From an uncultured Dialister sp. (lineage in GTDB: Bacteria; Bacillota; Negativicutes; Veillonellales; Dialisteraceae), in the NCBI GenBank assembly GCA_900543455.1, contig UQRR01000083.1, positions 1 to 8,855 of the forward strand: a DNA stretch of 8,855 bases, in the 5' to 3' direction. Below are positions 5,789 to 8,855 of this stretch, piece after piece (positions within the stretch are counted from its first letter, which is position 1; each line of letters opens with the position of its first letter). A program made the position numbers and the translations under genes. The notes under the pieces were generated by a model. It worked only from the letters and a program-made list of their open reading frames with translations. It was not told the origin of the DNA and ran no database searches.

Positions 5789-7033
5789 TTATTCCGCTCT
5801 CTCCAGCATGAGCTTCAGATCTTCCTTATGGAAGGACTTGATCTCCGGTTTCTCTTCAAGCATGGCAAGGACATAGGCGAGTGCCGCTTCGACACCGACC
5901 TTGAGACCGCTCTCATCGATATCAAATTCCGGCGTATGGTGGTTCGCTCCGGTGCCCAGCGCTTCATTTTTCACGCCGGTGAAGGTGAAGAGGCCCGGAT
6001 AGGTGGACTCGGTGATGGCAAAGGTTTCCGAAGCCATCCATGGCTCGGTATCTTCCATGACATCGCCCACGCGCTCCGCGATGGCTTTCCGCGCCAGATC
6101 TACGCACTCTTTATTATTGGCCGTGACCGGGAAGTACTGGTCTTCCATGATTTCTGCCGTGCAGCCGTAGTTGTCGCAGATGTCTTTGAGCAGCTTCCAG
6201 AAATCCTTACGGAAGGAAAGTCCGTCTTCATTCACAAAGCAGCGCGCTGTGCCGGCGAAAGTGAGCTCGTCGGGGATGACATTCGGCGTGTCACCCGCCT
6301 GCACCATACCGAAGGAATAGGTGAGGCAGTTTCTCGGGCTGACTTTCCGCATACGGTAAGACTGGAGCGCCATGTAGAAAGCATTGAAGCAGTCGATGGG
6401 GCTGACGGCGAGGCTCGGCATGGAGCCATGACCGCTCTTGCCATGGATCTTCACGCGATAGAAGAAGGCGCCTGCCAGCACGCCATCATACATGACCGCG
6501 ACCTTGCCCGCCGGCAGGCAGTACATCATATGCGTGCCATAGCAGGCATCCACATGGATCTTCTTCTCATCGAGATAAGACAGCAGATGACCGACACCAC
6601 GCTCTCCCATTTCTTCTGCTTCTTCGAACATGAGAAGGACCTTGCCCTCCCATTCGTCCTTGTGCGCCGAAAGGATCTTCGCCGCGGTAAGAAGCATCGC
6701 CGTGTGACCGTCATGCCCGCAGGCATGAGAAACGCCGCGATTCTTCGAGAGGCATACCTTTTCGCATGCCAGATTCTTCGGATTTTCTTCGATCGGCAGC
6801 GCATCGATATCCGCCCGCATCAAGACCGTCCAGCCATCCTTCCCGCTGTCGATCATGCCGAAGACACCGCCGCGCAGTACGCGGACGGTGGAAATCCCCC
6901 AACCATGGAGTGTCTTTTCGATGAAGTCCATGGTCTGGAATTCCTGCTGCGACAGCTCCGGATTTTCATGGAAATGACGGCGAAGAGAAATGAGAAAGCT
7001 CTCCTCGGCTTCGACTGTTTTCTTTATATCCAT
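5789..7033 (-). CDS. M20 family amidohydrolase (M20D, IAA-amino-acid hydrolase-like)
   Basis: 414 residues; a cytoplasmic metal-dependent hydrolase that removes the acyl group from an N-acylated amino acid or similar amide. The family includes hippurate hydrolase and N-acetyl-diaminopimelate deacetylase; the exact substrate cannot be read here. Landmarks: RRHFHENPELS (18-28), RADIDALPI (73-81), HACGHDGH (103-110) with metal ligands C105 and H107, E140-E141, H168, the dimerisation-domain motif GKSGHGSMP (198-206), and H365-H366 in NHHTPEFDIDE. Two motifs deviate from what I expect: FEEAEE where FQPAEE is usual, and ASETFA where SEDF is usual. The ATG at 7033 has AAGGAG nine bases upstream; a GTG at 7060 would extend the protein by nine residues but lies inside the leader hairpin. 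It is monocistronic, with its own strong promoter. Confidence 0.92.
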   Translation of the reverse strand: MDIKKTVEAEESFLISLRRHFHENPELSQQEFQTMDFIEKTLHGWGISTVRVLRGGVFGMIDSGKDGWTVLMRADIDALPIEENPKNLACEKVCLSKNRGVSHACGHDGHTAMLLTAAKILSAHKDEWEGKVLLMFEEAEEMGERGVGHLLSYLDEKKIHVDACYGTHMMYCLPAGKVAVMYDGVLAGAFFYRVKIHGKSGHGSMPSLAVSPIDCFNAFYMALQSYRMRKVSPRNCLTYSFGMVQAGDTPNVIPDELTFAGTARCFVNEDGLSFRKDFWKLLKDICDNYGCTAEIMEDQYFPVTANNKECVDLARKAIAERVGDVMEDTEPWMASETFAITESTYPGLFTFTGVKNEALGTGANHHTPEFDIDESGLKVGVEAALAYVLAMLEEKPEIKSFHKEDLKLMLERAE

Positions 7034-7052
7034 TATGATCAGCTCCTTGCAG

Positions 7053-7095
7053 GGAAACACTGATTCAATCGTTGTCAGATTTAACCAGCGTTTCC
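7053..7095 (-). promoter_or_regulatory. long leader hairpin in the M20 5' UTR; dispersed palindromic element
   Basis: Two 18-base arms (7053-7070 and 7078-7095) flank a 7-base loop. On the minus-strand RNA 17 of 18 positions pair, two of them as G-U; on the plus strand only 15 of 18 pair. The hairpin ends four bases before the AAGGAG site (7048-7043) and has no following U-run, so it is not a terminator. Control of ribosome access or of message stability is possible. One arm is repeated at 56-79. Confidence 0.75.
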
Positions 7096-7104
7096 ATAGA
7101 TAGT

Positions 7105-7121
7105 CGGCAGAGATTCTGCCG
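7105..7121 (-). promoter_or_regulatory. small leader hairpin upstream of the M20 gene
   Basis: CGGCAG/CTGCCG, 6 bp, with a 5-base loop. It is within the expected leader transcript, between the promoter and the long hairpin. Its function is unknown. Confidence 0.55.
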
Positions 7122-7131
7122 CATGTCTTTC

Positions 7132-7176
7132 ATTATACATGTCTTTCATTATAGAAAGGGGAAAGATACGTGTCAA
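7132..7176 (-). promoter_or_regulatory. perfect-consensus sigma-70 promoter of the M20 gene, with duplicated -10
   Basis: On the minus strand TTGACA (7176-7171), a 17-base spacer and TATAAT (7153-7148) match the consensus exactly. A 16-bp direct duplication (7122-7137 and 7138-7153, unit CATGTCTTTCATTATA on the plus strand) adds a second TATAAT at 7137-7132, without a -35 box at the right distance. Transcription from the first -10 would begin near 7141, giving a leader of about 108 bases. Confidence 0.9.
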
Positions 7177-7191
7177 ATGATATGGGGAAAA

Positions 7192-7218
7192 GATTCAAGG
7201 GGTTCAGCAGGTTCAACG
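7192..7218. repeat. nonamer array in chassis copy III
   Basis: Three 9-bp units GATTCAAGG, GGTTCAGCA and GGTTCAACG, the same family as 1891-1935. The last unit, followed by a G-rich link and TGGTGCGGCGC, is nearly identical to the corresponding junction at 1927-1950. Confidence 0.75.
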
Positions 7219-7222
7219 GGGA

Positions 7223-7233
7223 TGGTGCGGCGC
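7223..7233 (+). repeat. chassis module B, copy III
   Basis: TGGTGCGGCGC, identical to 1940-1950 and to the reverse complement of 5687-5697. Here a REP-like element lies between module B and module C. Confidence 0.7.
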
Positions 7234-7237
7234 TTTT

Positions 7238-7314
7238 CGTCATCCTGAGCGGAGAAAAAAGCTGTATGTTAGGGAAACGCTTATCTGAATAATGGCAGCT
7301 GAGTCGAAGGATCT
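7238..7314. repeat. REP-like element interrupted by a short insert
   Basis: The left half CGTCATCCTGAGCGGAG (7238-7254) and right half TCGAAGGATCT (7304-7314) together form one REP-like element related to 107-145 and 7413-7450 in reverse orientation. They are split by 7255-7303. The insert carries AGGGAAACGCT, has AGCTG/CAGCT inverted ends at 7260-7264 and 7296-7300, and leaves GAG on both sides, consistent with a 3-bp target duplication. Confidence 0.6.
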
Positions 7315-7352
7315 AAGCGCCGCGGAGTATCAATAGTGGCAATGCCCGAAGG
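7315..7352 (+). repeat. chassis module C, copy III
   Basis: 38 bp, 34 identical to the reverse complement of 5638-5675. It starts AAGCGCCGCGGAG and ends AATGCCCGAAGG. The following 60 bases, up to the next REP-like copy, show no recognisable feature. Confidence 0.85.
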
Positions 7353-7412
7353 TTTCTTTGAGAACAGTTTTCCCGTTTTGAGCTTTCCAAACATCGACTG
7401 CCTGACCGCGAA

Positions 7413-7450
7413 TGACAAAGATTTCTCGCTTCGCTCGAAATGACGATATG
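7413..7450. repeat. REP-like palindromic element, copy 3
   Basis: It starts TGACAAAGAT and ends ATGACGATATG, with the inner palindrome CTCGCTTCGCTCGA. It shares both ends with 107-145. It lies downstream of the sugar kinase stop and just before the heptamer array. Confidence 0.65.
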
Positions 7451-7473
7451 AGAGAATCAGCAGTCGCTCGAGA

Positions 7474-7518
7474 CTCCTAATCCCCAATCCCTAGCTACTA
7501 GTCCCCAGTCACTAGTCA
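7474..7518. repeat. heptamer array at the 3' end of the sugar kinase
   Basis: About six 7-bp units with variants TCCCCAA, TCCCTAG, CTACTAG, TCCCCAG and TCACTAG, in continuous phase up to the gene. On the minus strand the units read CTAGTGA or CTGGGGA, and the sugar kinase stop TGA (7518-7516) is part of the array. Confidence 0.85.
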
Positions 7519-8445
7519 CTCCACTTCTCCCAGCGAAGGCATCGCAGGGATCGCGCCGGCTCTGGTCGTCGATAGGCTGGCGGCGCGGTTCGCGAAGGTA
7601 AGGATAGCTTCCAAGCGCGCTGCCGAAAGCTGGTTGAGATCTTCGCGGCAGAGCTTGGAAAGGGCTGCGCCGAAGAAGGTGTCTCCCGCGCCATTCGTAT
7701 CGACGACTTTCGCAGGAACGCCCGGGACGCGGCCGGTCAAATGCCCGAGCCGGTAGAAGCAGCCTGCCTCTCCGAGCGTCACAAGGATGAGGGAAATGCC
7801 CTTCTCCATCAGGCGCCGGCTCCCTTCCTCCCAGTCCTCCGAGCCAGAAAGGAGCGGAAGTTCTTCTTCGGACACCTTGAGAATATCCACGAGCGGCAGC
7901 GGCTGGCGCATCACGATGATCGCCTCCCGCGGATCATCCCAGAGACGGGCGCGGTAGTTCGGATCATAGGTGATGACCGCGCCATAGGATCTTGCGCGGC
8001 GGATGGCAGAGAGCACGCTGCCGCGGGCCGGCTCCGCCGTCAGAGACACCGAGCCGAAATGCACCATGTGCGCCTGTTTCAGGAGAAAATCCTGGATCTC
8101 CTCCTCCATAAGCATGGTATCCGCATGGGATCTCCGGTAAAACGTGAAGCTCCGTTCCCCGTTTGCATCGACAGAGACGACGGCAAGGCTCGTCGGGTGC
8201 ATGACATCGACGGCAAGCGCAGACACGTCGACGCCATCCTTTCTGAGAACGTCCGTCAGGTAGCGCCCGAAGGCATCGTCCCCGACTTTGCCGATGAAAG
8301 CCGTCCTCGCCCCGAGCCTCGCTGCCGCGACAGACAGATTCGCCGGCGCGCCGCCCGGATTTGCCGCATAGAGCGGCACGCCCTCCGCATTCACTCCGGT
8401 CTGCGTGAGGTCGATCAGTATTTCACCAATGGATAAAATGTCCAT
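7516..8445 (-). CDS. PfkB-family sugar kinase, probably fructokinase
   Basis: 309 residues, the usual length for a ribokinase/PfkB-fold fructokinase, which phosphorylates a sugar (most likely fructose to fructose 6-phosphate) with ATP in the cytoplasm. Motifs: substrate-site NPGGAPANLSVAAARLG (29-45) and the IGKVGDDAFG block (51-60); DPNYR (161-165); KVSEEE (190-195); TLGEAG (223-228); and the signature DTNGAGDTF (249-257) with catalytic base D255 and the anion hole GAGD. The GGAPAN motif favours fructokinase over ribokinase or KDG kinase, but the sugar is inferred from sequence only. The start ATG at 8445 has AAAGGAA six bases upstream. It stands alone, with no transporter or sucrose hydrolase in the window. 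A heptamer array follows the stop directly, and another (8481-8561) lies before the gene, in place of a recognisable promoter. Confidence 0.9.
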   Translation of the reverse strand: MDILSIGEILIDLTQTGVNAEGVPLYAANPGGAPANLSVAAARLGARTAFIGKVGDDAFGRYLTDVLRKDGVDVSALAVDVMHPTSLAVVSVDANGERSFTFYRRSHADTMLMEEEIQDFLLKQAHMVHFGSVSLTAEPARGSVLSAIRRARSYGAVITYDPNYRARLWDDPREAIIVMRQPLPLVDILKVSEEELPLLSGSEDWEEGSRRLMEKGISLILVTLGEAGCFYRLGHLTGRVPGVPAKVVDTNGAGDTFFGAALSKLCREDLNQLSAARLEAILTFANRAASLSTTRAGAIPAMPSLGEVE

Positions 8446-8480
8446 GATACGTTCCTTTCGAGAAAATGGTTGGCAGGAAT

Positions 8481-8561
8481 TAGTGGCTGGTGACTGGTGA
8501 CTAGTGACTAGTGACTAGTGGCTAGTAGCTAGTGGCTAGGGATTAGGGATTAGGGATTAGG
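8481..8561. repeat. long TAGTGAC-type heptamer array
   Basis: Eleven consecutive 7-bp units plus TAGG. Variants occur in blocks: TAGTGGC, TGGTGAC twice, TAGTGAC twice, TAGTGGC, TAGTAGC, TAGTGGC, then TAGGGAT three times. It lies between the sugar kinase ribosome site and chassis copy IV, so any promoter for the kinase must be in or beyond it. Confidence 0.92.
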
Positions 8562-8562
8562 A

Positions 8563-8597
8563 GACATCAGATATCAGACGCCAGACATCTGACTTCT
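8563..8597. repeat. GACATCA-type heptamer array
   Basis: Five units: GACATCA, GATATCA, GACGCCA, GACATCT and GACTTCT. It follows the previous array after one base and belongs to the same family as 5221-5297, so two array families are joined end to end. Confidence 0.85.
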
Positions 8598-8606
8598 ATC
8601 CTCCAG

Positions 8607-8650
8607 CCTTCGGGCATCGCCACATATATATTCGCGGCGAAGCCGCCACC
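8607..8650 (-). repeat. chassis module C (and diverged B), copy IV
   Basis: On the minus strand it ends GTGGCGATGCCCGAAGG, preceded by an AT-rich run and CGCGAA, the same layout as 5638-5675. Module B is replaced by GGTGGCGGC with a GCGGC/GCCGC hairpin, loop TTC (8633-8645 region). Confidence 0.75.
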
Positions 8651-8653
8651 TTC

Positions 8654-8681
8654 ATTCCTAATTCCTAATTCCTAATTCCTA
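8654..8681. repeat. ATTCCTA heptamer array
   Basis: Four identical 7-bp units followed by ATTC. It fills the slot between modules A and B of copy IV. Perfect identity of the units suggests recent expansion. Confidence 0.9.
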
Positions 8682-8689
8682 ATTCAAGC

Positions 8690-8733
8690 AAAGCTTTCCA
8701 TTCAGGGTCATCAAGGGGCGGCCCTCCCCAGAG
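8690..8733 (-). repeat. diverged chassis module A, copy IV
   Basis: AAAGCTTTC followed by ATCAAGG and GGGCGGCCCTCCCC keeps the general layout of 5738-5779 (GAGCTTTC, ATCAAAG, GGCACGCCC) with many changes. It is assigned mainly from its position and order relative to the array and module C. Confidence 0.45.
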
Positions 8734-8741
8734 GCTAACTC

Positions 8742-8777
8742 GTTGAACCCATAGAACCTATCGAACCTACTACACCT
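8742..8777. repeat. nonamer array, reverse orientation
   Basis: Four 9-bp units GTTGAACCC, ATAGAACCT, ATCGAACCT and ACTACACCT, which on the minus strand are AGGTTC or GGGTTC nonamers as at 1891-1935. It lies just beyond the tRNA terminator. Confidence 0.75.
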
Positions 8778-8786
8778 ATTCCAATC

Positions 8787-8821
8787 AAAAATCCGAACCC
8801 TTCTTCCAGAAAGGTTCGGAT
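8787..8821 (-). terminator. intrinsic terminator of tRNA-Leu
   Basis: A 9-bp stem ATCCGAACC/GGTTCGGAT (8791-8799 with 8813-8821) continues after one mismatch with TTCT/AGAA. On the minus strand the stem is followed by TTTT, the stem's last base adding a fifth T. It lies five bases past the tRNA CCA end. Confidence 0.92.
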
Positions 8822-8825
8822 CATT

Positions 8826-8855
8826 TGGTGCCGGAGGCGGGACTTGAACCCGCAC
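8826..8855 (-). tRNA. tRNA-Leu, 3' part (cut by window edge)
   Basis: The minus strand shows the T stem GCGGG/CCCGC (8853-8849 and 8841-8837) with loop TTCAAGT, the acceptor 3' strand CTCCGGC (8836-8830), discriminator A and an encoded CCA (8828-8826). The acceptor sequence implies a 5' end GCCGGAG, which is typical of bacterial tRNA-Leu. The anticodon is outside the window, so the leucine assignment rests on the acceptor and T arm. Confidence 0.85.

Noticed and set aside
5828..7063. 411-residue plus-strand open frame opposite the M20 gene
   Set aside because: The opposite strand has all M20 motifs and a promoter; this frame has no ribosome site and only mirrors its codon bias.
7741..8436. 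231-residue plus-strand frame opposite the sugar kinase
   Set aside because: A shadow of the PfkB gene with no recognisable domain.
8537..8561. Telomere-like TTAGGGA repeats
   Set aside because: Three units of a heptamer that grades into TAGTGGC in the same array; it is one variant of the local family and no replicon end or hairpin telomere is indicated.

Overview
The window looks like a chromosomal stretch from a mid-GC, outer-membrane-bearing Firmicute, most likely of the Negativicutes (Selenomonas/Dialister/Megasphaera-like). The reasons are the Firmicute-type AGGAG ribosome sites, a membrane-anchored divergent polysaccharide deacetylase (a family typical of diderms), and the general character of the proteins. 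Genus is inference. All six confident genes, including the tRNA, lie on the minus strand.

Layout from left to right: a possible C-terminal tail of a plus-strand gene (2-109, weak); a gene-free mosaic of repeats and hairpins (110-419); a divergent polysaccharide deacetylase (420-1754) with a promoter at 1804-1832; a repeat-filled gap ending in an intrinsic terminator (2046-2075); a two-gene operon of a hybrid sensor histidine kinase (2102-4264) preceded on its own strand by an SBP_bac_3 lipoprotein (4261-5070), overlapping by ATGA; a gap made almost wholly of 7- and 8-bp tandem repeats (5188-5372); a 52-residue two-helix membrane protein (5398-5556) with its own terminator; an M20 amidohydrolase (5789-7033) with a perfect-consensus promoter and a structured leader; a PfkB/fructokinase-type sugar kinase (7516-8445); and the 3' end of tRNA-Leu with its terminator (8787-8855).

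The genes do not form one pathway. The lipoprotein and kinase form the only operon: a periplasmic ligand-binding protein with no permease or ATPase beside it, translationally coupled to a sensor kinase, which suggests a split sensor. The M20 enzyme, sugar kinase, deacetylase and small membrane protein each sit alone between repeat-rich gaps.

The most unusual content is between the genes. Almost every gap holds degenerate 7-, 8- or 9-bp tandem arrays. Four gaps also hold pieces of a common chassis in a fixed order: an ATCAAAG...GGCACGCCC module, an array, TGGTGCGGCGC, AAGCGCCGCGGAG...GGCGATGCCCGAAGG, then a second array. The array units differ from copy to copy, so the chassis seems constant and the payload exchangeable. 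Palindromic REP-like elements are mixed in, one of them interrupted by a further short element. Two genes take their TGA stop codon directly from an array, and one probable promoter takes its -35 box from one.
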